From Allomyces arbusculus (Eukaryota > Blastocladiomycota > Blastocladiomycetes > Blastocladiales > Blastocladiaceae): 64,000 nucleotides of DNA. The stretch covers positions 186,001 to 250,000 of the forward strand of contig JADHYV010000023.1 of NCBI GenBank assembly GCA_027604705.1, written 5' to 3'. The position numbers and the translations under genes were made by a program. Shown piece after piece: positions 44,500 to 56,716 of the stretch; position 1 is the first letter of the stretch; every line of letters begins with the position of its first letter. The notes under the pieces are model-generated. The model was not told the DNA's origin. It saw only the letters and a list, made by a program, of their open reading frames with translations, and searched no databases.

Positions 44500-45204
44500 G
44501 AGTGCGGCGACAGAGTCGAACAGCAGCCGTGGATTTGGAGCTGATGGTCAACGAGTAAAGTGGCGAGGACGGGGGGGTCGCGGCAGCAACGCGTGGAGCA
44601 GAGTTGAGGACGGGATGAGCGTCGCGGATTGCAGCGCCATGTCGGGTCTTCAGGTCTTCATCGGGTGCGAGCCCCAAGCCATTGCCGACGTTTCCCGTCT
44701 GTCGCCTGGGGCCTCGGAGCAGCTGCAGCGGCGCGCAGACCAGAATCGACGTCGTGCGCCGGCAGTGGCGCGGCGTTAACGAAATCGGACGTGGTGCAAG
44801 GACGAGCAGGAGCAGGGAGCAGCGCAAGCTGCAGGAGACCAGGTCCGTTGCTCCACGTCAGAGACACGCGGAAAGCATGTGCCCGCGCAAAGCTGTCTCG
44901 CTGTGTGACGCGGTGACGGCATGCCTCGGCAAAGGGCACGTGCCGTGGCGACCTGTGGGTCACAGTCGCGTTCCTTTTATCTTGTGCCAGTCGTTCGAAG
45001 CGTTCGACCGGCTTCAGCGCGCATCGGCCGAGACATCACGCCGTTCTCGCCGGCCCGCCCGACAAATCCGACCACGACCCGCTGCAACCGCTCCGCCCGA
45101 CACCGACACCGACACCGACCCCGCGCCCGAGACCGACTGAGACGTCCCGACCACGCTCCGCCGTCCGAGACTGTCCACAACCGCCTGCAAGACCGCTTTC
45201 AGCT
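44500..45204. promoter_or_regulatory. Divergent region between giant repeat gene and Lon
   Basis: About 700 bp between outward-facing start codons, carrying both promoters. The last 150 bp before Lon are rich in CCGAC-type words and look like a leader. No TATA box is clear. Confidence 0.5.
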
Positions 45205-47998
45205 ATGGCGCCCAACGCGACCGGCCCTGCCGCTGCCGCCAACGATCTGCTGCCCGTTGTGCCGCTGTTTGGCGCGCGCATCCTCTACCCGGGCGTCGTG
45301 CTGCGCCTGTCGCTGCGTGACGGCGACACGTTTGCGCGTCTCGACGACAATGCCCTCGTTGCCTGTGTGCCCGTGGTGCCATCGTCGCCGCCCACAAGCG
45401 CTGCTCCGGCCAGTGGCGACGGCTCAGAGAACCAAAACCAGGACGCCGACCCGCCATCTTCGCCTTCATCCAAGGCTCTTGTGCCGCGGTCCAAGGGCGG
45501 TGAACACCAGCACGCCGTCACGTCGGACCAGCTGGCCGAGTACGGGTGTATGGGCCGCATCGTCAAGACGGTGCGCGCGCGCATCGGGCCCGTGCACGGC
45601 GCCATTGTGCTCGTCGAGGGCCTGACGCGCGTGCACGTCGACTTCATCAGCGCGCATGCCGACCCGCGCCAGCTTTACGCGTCCGTCTCGCTGCTCTACG
45701 ACTCGGGTACGCCGATATGATCTCAGACTGAATTTTGTTTCCGTCTCAGTCTTGCAATTGGTGCTGGTTTCGGACCGATGGGCTCACCCGGTTTCACCTG
45801 TGACAGAAATCCCCGACATTGATGCCAATCTCGCCAATAAAGTGGCCGCTGTGCGCCAGACGGCACTCGCTCTCGTCGCGCACCTGCAATCGTCCCTCTC
45901 TGCCTCGGCCGTTCGCGACCTGCGCGCCCTCCTGCAATCGGCCCCTGCCGACCAACTCTCGTTTGCCCTCGTCGGTCTCGCCGAATTATCCGCCGACGAC
46001 CGCATCACCCTCCTCTCGCAGGACCTGCCCGACCGGCTCGACCTGATCCTTACCAGCCTGCGCCGCCGTCTCGACGCCGTGAACCTGGCCGCCTCGATCC
46101 GCGACAAGGTCGGCGACACGCTCTCCAAGAAGCAACGCGAACTGCTGTTGCGGCAGCAACTCGAAGTCATCAAAAAGGAACTCGGCGAACTCGACGGACC
46201 TGGCGGAATGAACGCGCGCGACTCCGGCAACGACGACGTGCGCGATCTCGAGCAGCGGTTGACCGACGGCAAGTACCCAGAATATGTCGTGCAGCACGTG
46301 GAAAAGGACCTGAAGCGCGCCAAGGCTATGAACCCGGCCATGGCCGAGTACCACACGCTGCTCAACCACGCCGACTGGATGCTGTCGTTGCCCTGGACGA
46401 ATGTTTCGCCCGACGCCATGGATTTGGGCGCGGCGCGTGCGCAGCTGGATGCGGATCACCATGGGCTTGAGCCCGTCAAAACGCGCATTCTCGAGTTTTT
46501 GGCCGTGCGCAAGCTGCGGGACGCGTTGCACGGGCCCATCCTGTGCCTGCACGGCCCGCCGGGTGTCGGCAAGACGTCGCTCGGCAAGAGTATTGCCGCG
46601 GCCATGGGTCGCCAATTTGCGCGGATTGCGCTCGGTGGTGTGCGTGACGAGGCCGAGTTGCGCGGTCACCGCCGGACCTATGTCGGTGCCATGCCGGGTG
46701 TCATCGTGCAGACGCTGAAAAAGGCCGGCACACGCAACCCCGTGGTTTTGCTCGACGAAATCGACAAGCTCGGCCGTGACCCGATGCGTGGCGATCCGGC
46801 CGCAGCTCTGCTCGAGATTCTGGACCCGGAGCAGAACGCGCACTTTACCGACCATTACCTGAACGTGCCGCTCGATTTGAGCCAAGTGCTGTTTGTCGCC
46901 ACGTGCAACTCGCTCGACACGATTCCGCGCCCGCTGCTAGACCGTATGGAAGTGATTGATTTGCCGGGTTACACGCCATCAGAGAAGACGGCGATTGCGG
47001 CCACGCTGCTCACCAAGCAGCACGAGCGGCACGGTTTACCGGCCAACACGGTGCGCATCGAGCCTGACGCCATGCAGCACTTGCTCTTTAACTACACGCG
47101 CGAGGCCGGCGTGCGCAACCTCGAGCGGTCACTGGCGACGATTTGCCGTGCCGTCGCCGTCGAATTTGTCGGTTGGCGCGACCAGCAGACGGTTTCGATT
47201 GCGACCCCCGAGCGCAGCGAGTCGGCCAAGGCCCCGCCATTCACCAAGACGGTGCGCGTCACCGATTTGCGCGATTTGCTCGGCGGGCCCAAGTACGACG
47301 ACGACGTTCACCTGCGCACGATGGTACCTGGTCTCGCTGTCGGGCTCGCCTACACGGGCCTCGGGACCGGATCGGTCCTGTTTGTCGAGGCGACGCAGTA
47401 TCCCGGAAAAGGAAGGCTGCAGCTCACGGGCCAGCTCGGAAAAGTCCTGCAAGAGTCAGGCCACTTGGCGCTGACGTGGCTGCGCACGCACGCGCACGCA
47501 CTCGGGCTGGTCGCGACGGCGTCGGACCTGCTCTGGGCCGACCGCGACGTGCACGTGCACCTGCCCGCAGGTGCCGTCGCCAAAGACGGCCCTTCGGCGG
47601 GCGTGACGCTGGCCACGGCGCTCGTTTCGCTCGCGCTCGGCGTTCCCGTGCGGCGCGGTGTCGCCATGACCGGCGAACTCACGCTGCGCGGCGATGTCTT
47701 GCCCGTGGGTGGGATCGTGGAAAAGGCGTTGGCCGCGCACCGCATGCACCTGCACACGCTGGTCTTGCCAGAACGTAACCGTAAGGACGCTGACGACATT
47801 CCACAGGAGGTGCGCGATGAGTTGACGATTGTTTTTTGCGCTCACCTGTCGCAGGTGTTGCGCGTCGCGCTCGACACGCCGCCCACGCTCACGTTGCCGG
47901 ACGTGGACGTCGTGGGGGCCGTGGCAGCACCGACTGCGACGGGACCCGCGGCGGCGGCCAAGGATGCGATTGTGCGCTGCTACGCGCCCAAGCTCTGA
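45205..47998 (+). CDS. Peroxisomal-type Lon protease (LONP2 family)
   Basis: ATP-dependent AAA+ serine protease that degrades damaged peroxisomal matrix proteins. Two exons, 45205-45706 and 45807-47998, around a 100-nt intron; 897 residues (human LONP2 852). The N-terminal substrate domain starts [16 protein letters not shown] and holds a Ser/Pro-rich insert. The coiled segment [20 protein letters not shown] leads to the ATPase with Walker [15 protein letters not shown], Walker [16 protein letters not shown] and sensor [20 protein letters not shown]. The S16 protease domain has the catalytic serine in [14 protein letters not shown] and the lysine region in [17 protein letters not shown]. There is no mitochondrial presequence, and the protein ends APKL, which resembles a weak type-1 peroxisomal signal. 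Divergent from the giant repeat gene. Confidence 0.92.
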
Positions 47999-48538
47999 GT
48001 GCGGGGTGGAGAAGCGCGGGAGAGACCGCGCGAGTGAACCGGAGTTTTCATTCATCGCCGTTCATCACTGTTTCGATTGTTCTTGACGGCGCGCCGCCGC
48101 GGGCCGGTGTGTGGCCCCCCAAGAGCGGTCGGCGGCGTCGTCTGGTTCTGATCTGTCGTTGCCGTGTTCGTGGTCGCGTCCCCGGCGTTTCTTGACGCAG
48201 AGCTCGGTGCTCTCGCTATATTTTCTGTACATATTCATGTTCATTTTGCACGCCCAGGCTTCCAGCTGATAGAGCTGACAGTCAGCAGCGTCAAAGTCGA
48301 TGGCATCACATTCCGCCCACCACGGCACGTCAACAGCCAAAGTCCGAACACAAGACCACACTGAACGCATGCTGGCCGGACGTGAAGCCGCTTCCATCCC
48401 CTGCTCTGTCGGCAACGCCGACCGCGACAACACGCATCCGCATCCTCTTGGCCTTGGCACACAGCACGACTTGGCGCATTCGCAGCGCGCCGCGCGTCGT
48501 CGACATACTCTCTCCCGGCAGAGTCTGCCCGCAACGAC
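47999..48538. other. Intergenic, Lon to FIT-family gene
   Basis: About 540 bp with the Lon 3' end and the FIT promoter. A TATATTTT-like AT patch lies at about 48217-48230, some 310 bp before the start codon. No gene is seen. Confidence 0.45.
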
Positions 48539-49717
48539 ATGACCACCGATACGACCGGCACCTCGAGCGCCGTGGACCCGCGCCCCGCCACTTCCGACGA
48601 CGTTGCCGCCGCTCTGCGCGAGCGGCCGTTCCGCCTCGATGCTGACGCGGCCGATACGACTCACGACACAACCGCCACCCACCGCGACCACGACGACGAA
48701 GGTGACAGCGGTATTGTCACAGTCCCCGTTTCCGCCATCTTGCGTGACCCGCAACCTGCTGCAGCACCTCGCACCATGAGCCCGCCGCCGCCACCCATGC
48801 ACCGGTCCAGCACGTCCTACGCACCGCGTTCACGCACGGGGTCGCGCGTTGCCTCGCGCGTCGCGTCACGCGTCGGCAGTATGGTCGGTGGCCCAGCGTT
48901 CCGCAAAATGTCGATCCATGACCCGCCCGTGATCACGGCCGAAGCGCGCACGCGCCCTTCGCCGTTCCTCCTCCCGCAAGTGGCGTTTGTCGCGACGCTC
49001 GTCATTACCGCCATGAAGACGCTCGGCGGGATGGAACTCGAGCACGTGCCCGGGCTCACCGACAAGCGGTCGCTCCTGAACCAGCTCGGCGCCAAGTGGG
49101 CGTGGCTGTGGACCTCGGTCGTCTTCTTCTTCGCGCTTTCCCGCGTGGCCCCCGTCTGGTCTGACGACCGCCGTCTGCGCGCGCTGCTGCGGTACGCCGG
49201 CGCGACCGCGTTCTGGATCTTTCTGACACAGTGGTGCTGGGGCCCGTCGGCGCTCGACCGCATCTACGTGATGACCGGCGGCCAATGCACGTTGCCCGAT
49301 GCGATCGCCGATGAAGTCGAGCTGCACCCGGACTTGGTCGCGCATTTTGTTGCGCATCGCGCACAAGCCGCACGCACGCCGCGTGCGTGCCGGTCGCACG
49401 GCGGTGTGTGGCGCGGCGGGCACGACGTCTCTGGTCATTGCTTGCTGCTGGTGCATGCGTTCTTGTTCTTGCAGTGTGAGTTTTTCGGGTTGCGCGGGCG
49501 GATTGCCGATGCGAGTGCGCTCGCTGACCGTCGTGTGGCCGCGCGCGTGCGCCAGGCCAAGCTGGCGATTGATGCGTTGTCGGCGATCTGGATCGTGTTG
49601 CTTGCAATCACGATTCTGTATTACCATTCGCTCACGGAACTCATGAATGGGATCGTCCTGGGCGCGTGGTTTGCGGGGGTTGTTTACTCGCCGGCCATGA
49701 ACCAGGACATTCAGTAA
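48539..49717 (+). CDS. FIT/Scs3-family lipid droplet and ER protein
   Basis: ER membrane enzyme of the FIT family (yeast Scs3/Yft2, animal FITM2), an acyl-CoA diphosphatase needed for lipid droplet budding and ER membrane balance. Single exon, 392 residues. Residues 1-135 are a disordered, Arg/Ser/Pro-rich cytosolic tail. Membrane helices follow: FLLPQVAFVATLVITAMKTL, WLWTSVVFFFALSRV, AGATAFWIFLTQWCWG. The family signature is GGHDVSGHCLLLVHAFLF (about residues 297-314), with the first catalytic histidine in SGH. The second histidine is in ITILYYHSLTELMNGIVLG, a conserved position. The Cys-rich stretch CRSHGGVWRGG before the signature is also typical. Start 48539 is the first ATG of the frame and gives a full-length protein. 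Confidence 0.9.
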   Translation: MTTDTTGTSSAVDPRPATSDDVAAALRERPFRLDADAADTTHDTTATHRDHDDEGDSGIVTVPVSAILRDPQPAAAPRTMSPPPPPMHRSSTSYAPRSRTGSRVASRVASRVGSMVGGPAFRKMSIHDPPVITAEARTRPSPFLLPQVAFVATLVITAMKTLGGMELEHVPGLTDKRSLLNQLGAKWAWLWTSVVFFFALSRVAPVWSDDRRLRALLRYAGATAFWIFLTQWCWGPSALDRIYVMTGGQCTLPDAIADEVELHPDLVAHFVAHRAQAARTPRACRSHGGVWRGGHDVSGHCLLLVHAFLFLQCEFFGLRGRIADASALADRRVAARVRQAKLAIDALSAIWIVLLAITILYYHSLTELMNGIVLGAWFAGVVYSPAMNQDIQ

Positions 49718-52700
49718 AGCGTCGTCGTGGTGGACTAGAGCGGCGCGGCGCGTGTCGGTTCATGTTCCCCTTCTGTTTTGTGCTTTTTGATTTGCCCCAC
49801 CGCTTTTGTTCGTCAATCCAGGAGGACGCACCGCGAAGTGCATACGTCGTTACAGGTTCAATCTTGAATATTGTTCAAAATCCTTTCACAACCCATAAAT
49901 GAACACTTTGAGCACAGGCATCGGCGAGCAAACCGCTCATCCATATTTTTTGGCCAATGTTCGCGGAACGACGTCCTCTCCGAACAACCTCACCAGTCTC
50001 CAAACCCGCACACTAAGGATCTTTCCGGTGGACTGTTTGTCCTCCTCTCTTGAACCAGCAATGCATCCTGGAGGTAGTTCCAAGAAGGCGTCAGAGCCCG
50101 TCCCACCCACTATCGACACCGAAGTTGGTGTTGCTGCCATCCCAATGCTCTTGAACAACCGTGGCACTGTTCCAGGCAACTTAGCGATAAACGATGTCAA
50201 CAATGATGACAAGTCCAACAAGACCAAGCTTTGTTGATGCCATTCCGACATTGCTTCCCTCTCGTTGACTGAGCTCTCAATTATTAACCATGAATCTGAC
50301 ACTGTGGTTGGTATTGCGGACCTTCTCCACTACCTCCACCGTCTGCTCCTCAATCCACTTAAACCCCAACTGCTGCTCAATCTGGTCAGGCTTGCTCACA
50401 ACCTGTAACACATGCTGCCTGACCTTTCTCATTATCTACGACGCGATTGGCTTGCATTTTGACCCGCATGCTGTCAGGGCACTGATTAGGGCTGAGGGCA
50501 TGTTAGGGACAGCGACAAGGGCGTGGTGAGATGGTGGGGGTGGGGTAGGCATGGGATCAGGTGTCAGGTGTTTGGTCAGGGGTACTATGTAAGTACCCCT
50601 GGAAGTGCCTTGTGAATCAGCAGTACCACCCTTTGGGTGTCTGCCCTTCTGCCCCTATTTCACCCCACCCCATGCTCAAGTTGACAATAAGATATTGCAC
50701 TGTTGTCAACTTGACACATCACCCAAGCTGTGTGTGGGAGAGGCTGAAAATCAAGAACCAGGAGCCAACTTTGCAAAAATATCTTGCCAATGATGAAAAA
50801 CACAATCCTGATCTGGTGCTCATTCCCCTCTATTTCACGCGGGTGGTGGCATGCTGAGATGAGCACCCCAACTATCTGTGCAAGGGCGAGTGCCATTTAT
50901 CCAACATGGAACATTAGCATGTCATTCAACCTTCACTGGGAACAACAACATCGATGACGTGGATGAACCCGTCCACAATTCGAAAAGTGGGCGTCTGTAT
51001 TGAGTGGGGAAGAGAGAAACCACATTGGGCGCACTGGCAATTGCATTGGTGTTGGCATCAGCATTAAGGACACAACCACGATTTCATCAGCAGTTGTGTA
51101 AGTCAGGTAGAGACTAATGTTGCTGCATTGGGTATAGCAGTGACGAAATGGAAGGGCGTGGCTGCAATGTGGATGATGAGCACACATTCAGTGTGAACAA
51201 CACATTGTGTGCCAAGGCTGCATGGCAAGAGAATAGTGAGGCAGCGCATTTGGGTGTCTGATGGGCCAGTGGTCACCAGTGGTGCAGTTAACTAGTGGAT
51301 CAGTGTTCACCAGACCAGTCAAAAGGTCATTCCACCTTGCACAAGATTTTGTCCAGTGATGACCTGCTCAGGCTGTTAACTATCACTCCATACTTTTCCA
51401 TACTTCTAACACTGTCCCTGATTTAGCACATACATGGAGGCTTTGCCATGGACGTGCAACACGCTTTCACCTTGAAAACGTCTTGTTTGGGCAAACCAGC
51501 AGCTTCTAGTGCCTCCATGGAGTGCCACAGTGACATGACTGCTGTTGAAATTGGTAGATAATCTTTGCGCACGCTGCCGCGACATTATACTCGAGATCAA
51601 GTGCGCTGGAGAGGTTGGGAGAAAAAGATGGGGCATGGTTGCTGCTCCCCTGTCAATTCAAAAATGACGGGTCAGAAAGCAACTGGTGTCCAGTGGCCTG
51701 GCAGAAAAGAGCTGAGGATCTTGTCTCTGATAAACATGATCTCTGCCACCAGAACAATGGAACACCAGACACTGGACTGCGCAACGTCCTCACGATTCAC
51801 GATCATGAATTGGATGGCGTGCATGTTTTTTGGGTGGAGAAAAACATTGCTACGTTTAATATGTCTGTGACAACATGGTACTGCACAACCTCAGATTGGG
51901 CGGCGCAGGCGCGCCCACCAGGTGGAGAAGAAAGAGGCCATGTAGGAACATCAAAATCTTTGGCAAATATGAGCTTTCATCTTGTGTGACCTGATCCAGG
52001 GCCACCAACGTGACAATGCACAGTGCAATCATGGCGCGCGCTTGTGAATGAGTGGTCGTGAGCTGGACAATGGGCGCAATCTTAGGTTAAGGAGCACGAC
52101 TAGCGCACAATGCCGCAACTGCGACTTGAGCCATGGGCATCAGGTGGAGAACATCAATGTGGTGCTCCACATGGCCGAGATGGTGTGAAAAGTTGTGACC
52201 ACGGAGTGCGTCAGGAATAGAGAAACTATGCTGCGTTGGGCACAAACTCAATGATGGACGGCAGTCACGCTCTTCAAATAAAGAGGTACACTATCATGCA
52301 GGCTGAGCGTGTCCGTGCGAACTTGCTCATCTAAGCCCACAGGTGACTGCAATGCCCAGGACAAATGCATGCTTGTGGAAATGGGCACGTTGAGCGTGTC
52401 TGCAACAGCGGGAAGAACGAGACGGCAAGTTGGAGGGCTTTAAGCCAACTTAAAACGCGCTCCATTTAGCAGCAAGTGTCGTGGTTTGGGGTCATTTGAG
52501 CAAGAGTGATGGGCTCATTGGCAAGGAACGACAACATGTGCGTCCTTTCAACAACAGCCGAAACGACGCGAAGCGTCAGAGATTTTGTGAAGAAGAGCAC
52601 AAGGAGAGAATAAACGCGAGACACTGGCCCAGATGCAGGGCTGGCACTTTCTCCACCTGACCGCGTCCACTCCCGCGATTTGTGTGGTGCGACGCGGCAA

Positions 52701-53911
52701 ACAGGCGCCTGAGAGCGGCACCGGATCAAGAACGCGCGAGCCATCACGGCATTTTCCTGCTGCTGCACGACATGCAGCAACAGGCCTCAGTGCGGCGCGT
52801 CAACGCGCCGAGCTGTGGCACTGACTACGGAACAGCGTCGTGGAAACCCAAATAGACCGCGTGCCGGCGTCCAAGCAGGACCGCGCGCCTCGGTGCGCGG
52901 CCATGGAAGCGACCGACCAACCTGCCCAGCGGAGACGGTAGCGTGGCGACTCGCGTGGACTGTGATCGTGCCCGTAGTAGACTGCACAGGATCGTACGCA
53001 TAGATGAGCACGAGGAGAGCAGAGGAGCGACATAACAACCGAGGGGCAGTGCCGCTATCTCCTCCACCTGCCCATCCCTACAGTTGAGTCGTCTATTACA
53101 GCACGGCGCGCGGCCAAATCAGCCGTGTTCAACAGGCAACCCTCAACTTCGCGCGTGTTACTCTCAACGCGGCCACGCCAAGTCTCCTCAAAGACGCATG
53201 TCGAAGTTATTCCAGCAAACGCGGGAGCGGTGGGGCCGTGAGCGTTGGCAGTGGCCTGGTTGCCGCGAATGGAGATGCACGAGGTCGATCTCAATCAAGA
53301 CCGAGCGTGTGGTTACATGCTGATGAGAAGGACAGACTTGTGTATTGGCCAACTTGCACGGCCGGTTGACCCGTGCGTTGGCGGTGAAACATCTCGAACT
53401 GCGCGCTGCGCGCTCGTTGCGGCCGGCCGAGCGAGACCGCGCGTTGGGATGTGCAGCCGTGGCAGTCAGTAGCTGCGTTCATGGTTGCGACGGCGTGGCC
53501 ACGGCGCGACGAACGCGGCCTATGGTTGGTCGTGATCGTGGTCGTCGTGGTCGTCGTGGCCGACGGTGAGAGCAACACGCTGGCAGCCTGGCAGGCAGCG
53601 TGTGGCGACGACGAGCCAACGGCGGCACCTCAGCCGCTGCCACACCTGTCGGCAGCACGTCGATCTGGGCGTGCCACCGCCTTCCTGGCCAGAACGACGC
53701 GTTTTGTCATGCACCGTGTCTCGCCTCCTCACTCCCTCACCGACGTGATCGGCCTCCAACCGTTCTGACCGAAGCGACGCTGACCGACCAGTTGACCACG
53801 AAGGCGACTGCGTGCACCAGTCTCTCGCTGCGCCAGCACTGCGCTCCCCGCTCTCGACCAAGCCGACACTCGCGCTTGCCGACCCGAATCCGCAACCCAC
53901 CAGCCGTCACC
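49718..53911. other. 4.2-kb gene-free region with a CpG-poor island
   Basis: Between the FIT and USP5-type genes. The centre (about 49.9-52.6 kb) differs sharply from the rest of the window: lower GC, rich in TG and CA, and very few CpG. I count 14 CpG in 50521-51420 and none in 50581-50820. Short open frames occur (for example 51615-51989 +), but none resembles a family I know. The last 1.2 kb (52.7-53.9 kb) returns to GC-rich DNA with a GTC-type triplet run near 53530-53565. The island may be an old, methylated and decayed insertion of unknown kind. Confidence 0.6.
50676..50714. repeat. 12-bp perfect inverted repeat
   Basis: TCAAGTTGACAA at 50676-50687 and TTGTCAACTTGA at 50703-50714 are exact reverse complements with a 15-bp spacer. 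The pair lies within the CpG-poor island. It could be a hairpin or the inner edge of a decayed small element. Confidence 0.7.
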
Positions 53912-56447
53912 ATGCCGTGCCCGCACGTCTCCGGTGCCGTTCGTGTGCCCGCACGGGGCGCTGCCGTCTATAAGGACGAGTGCTCGCAGTGCTTCCATGG
54001 CTGGGACCAGCCCGACGGCGTCGACGTGTGCCTGACGTGCTTCAACGCCGCGTGCCCGAACGTACATGGCATCGCGCACGCCTTCCAGCGCGGCCACCCG
54101 GTCGCCGTCAACCTGCGCCGCGTGCCCAAGCTGCAGCCACCGCGCGTACGCTCGCTCTGTCTGCTGTTGGTGCGGAGAGTTGGATCGAGTGACTCACGGC
54201 GACGGTGTGTAGCCCGAGGGCGAGCCGCCCGTCAAGATCACCAAGCTCGCAATTGCCGCCGAGTCGGACGCGGACAAGTACACGATTGTCTCGTCGATCA
54301 AGTGCTACGACTGCAGCGAAACGGACTTGCCCGCCGCGGGCCAGGTACGGTGCATCTTGACTGCCGTTCGACATGCCCTCCCGCTGATCCGACGCGTTTC
54401 CTCTCTTCCAGGCCGACGCCGCCATCAAAGCGATCCTCGACGCTTCCACGACGGCCATGCAAAACGAAATCAAGGCATGGGAGCTCGAAATCACCCCCTG
54501 CGAGCACACCTTGTGTCTCGAGCAAGGCCCAGCCAAGCAACTCGACGCTTCTCTCGCGCACTGCGGCGCCTGCGAGCTCAACGAAAACCTATGGCTGTGC
54601 CTGACGTGCGGCCATCTCGGGTGCGGCCGCGCGCAGTACGGCGGTCTGTCGGGCAACGGCCACGGACTCGCGCACGCGACAACCTCATCGCACCCGGTCG
54701 CCGTGAAACTCGGCACGATCACGCCTGAAGGGTCGGCCGACGTCTACTGCTATGCGTGCAATGACGAGCGCACCGACCCGCACTTGGCCGCGCACCTCGC
54801 GCACTTTGGGATCAATGTGCTGACGCAAACCAAGACGGAAAAGTCGCTCGTCGAGATGCAGATTGAGCAGAACTTGAAGTTTGAATTCGAAATGACCTCA
54901 GCCGATGGGCAGTCGCTGCACCCGGTCGCGGGGCCCGGGCTCGTCGGGCTCAAGAACCTCGGCAACTCATGCTACGTGGCCGCCGTCGTGCAGAGCCTCG
55001 TGCACCAGCCCGAATGGGCGAGTCGATACCGGGCGGACGTGGGTGCGGCGGCCGACCACGTCGAGCAGTGCTCGGCGCAGCACGCCGAGTGCTGGGAGTG
55101 CCAGTGGAGCAAGCTCGTTACGGCAATTGCGCAGGGCCACCCGCATGCGGTCACGCCTGCGCAGTTCAAGCACCTAATCGCGCAGGGCCATGCGGACTTC
55201 GCGACCATGAAGCAGCAGGATGCGTCCGAGTTTTTGGTGTATGTGCTGAAAAAGGTCCAGCAGGCCGAAAAGAAGACAGGCAAGGACCCTTCGGCCGTGT
55301 TTCATTTTGTGCAGGCGCAAAAAATCGAGTGCACGCAGTGCCATGGTGTGCGGTACGCCGAGACCGACGCGAATATTGTGAACGTCATGGTGCCCGACGA
55401 GGCATTAAAGCGCGCGCTCAAGGCCGGTGAGAATGACCCGCCCGTCACGGTCGACGCGCTGCAGTGCCTGCGCGACGGGATGCGCGAGATCGTGCCGTTC
55501 CAGTGCCCGAGGTGTCGCGCCAATGTCGAGGCGATCAAGTACGCGCATGCGCTCTCGAATTGTGTCGCGATGGGGACGAACAACTGACCTACTCGCTACT
55601 TCTTTCGCACAGGACCATTGGCTTTAAGACGTTCCCCAAGGTGCTCGCCCTGACAGCGCAGCGGTTCACCTACGACAACTGGGTCCCCAAGAAATCCAAC
55701 GTGCACCTGACCTGGCCCGCCGCCGACGCGTCGTCGAACCTCGATCTGTCTTTCCTCAAGGTGGAGCTGCTCCCAACCGACCACGTCCTTGAGGATGAGC
55801 CCGCCGCCGCGGCCTCCGCGCCGGCGCCCGACTCGGAGGAACTGCAACAGCTCGTCTCGTTCGGATTCCCACGCGGCAAGGCCAAGCGCGCGCTCGCCGA
55901 AACGGGCAACCATCTCGAGGCTGCGATGAACTGGCTCATGGACCACCCAGAGGATATTCCCGATGAGCCCGAGCCCACACCGGCCAGTGGGGTGGCGGTG
56001 GACGAGGGTGCGGTCGCGATGCTCATGGATATGGGCTTCACACGCGCGCAGGCCGCGCACGGCCTCCGTGAGACGCAAGGGAACATGGAACGTGCCGTCG
56101 AGTGGTTGTTTTCGCACCCGGAGGCCGGGACCGAGTCGGAGCAGCCAGCGGCGTCTGCCGTGGCGCGGCTGGACGTGGGCGACAAGAGCGTCTATGCGCT
56201 CGACGCGTTCATTAACCACAAGGGGCCGTCGATGCACTGTGGGCATTACATTGCGCACGTTGCGCGGCGTGAGGGGGAGAAGCTGCAGGTCGTGGTGCGC
56301 GACGGCGAGGAGGTGAGTGTGGAGACGCGGCATCGTGCCGAGACGGCGCCATGGGTCATGCTCAATGATGATCGTGTCGTCGCGCAGACGAATGTGCACC
56401 CGCTGCTCGAGGAGGCCTATGTGTACCTGCTGCGGCGCAAGGAGTAG
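53912..56447 (+). CDS. USP5/Ubp14-type deubiquitinase (isopeptidase T)
   Basis: Cysteine protease that takes apart free polyubiquitin chains. Four exons: 53912-54145, 54213-54344, 54412-55538 and 55613-56447, giving 775 residues (human USP5 858). An N-terminal cryptic zinc finger has CSQCFHG and [17 protein letters not shown]. The UBP zinc finger that grips the ubiquitin C-terminus reads [28 protein letters not shown] and GHGLAH. The catalytic Cys box is [20 protein letters not shown] and the His box is [15 protein letters not shown]. Two UBA domains lie inside the catalytic fold: [18 protein letters not shown] and [18 protein letters not shown]. The sequence [14 protein letters not shown] matches the family before the UBA pair. 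All four splice joins restore conserved blocks. Convergent with VDAC. Confidence 0.93.
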
Positions 56448-56716
56448 AGCGGGTAAGTTGATGTTGTGGTGTTTGATTTGGTTGCGAGGGATGTGATTGC
56501 AGGTTGGAGTGTCGAGTCGCGACGAGTTCGCAGAGGGCCGATGTGACTGCAGCCCAGATTCCATGGAAATACAAGAGGATGAGTACGCGCGCAATCATTC
56601 GCAAAACAAACCAACCGTGTATAGAGAACTGACTACAGAGCATTGCATGACAATCAACCAAGCAAACGACAGCTGCCAACGTCGATATTTACCGACATAA
56701 GTCGGACTAACGAAAC

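Noticed and set aside
51565-51989. Overlapping 100-124-codon frames in the CpG-poor island
   Set aside because: No family recognised and no start or splice context; may be remnants of an old insertion but cannot be called a gene.
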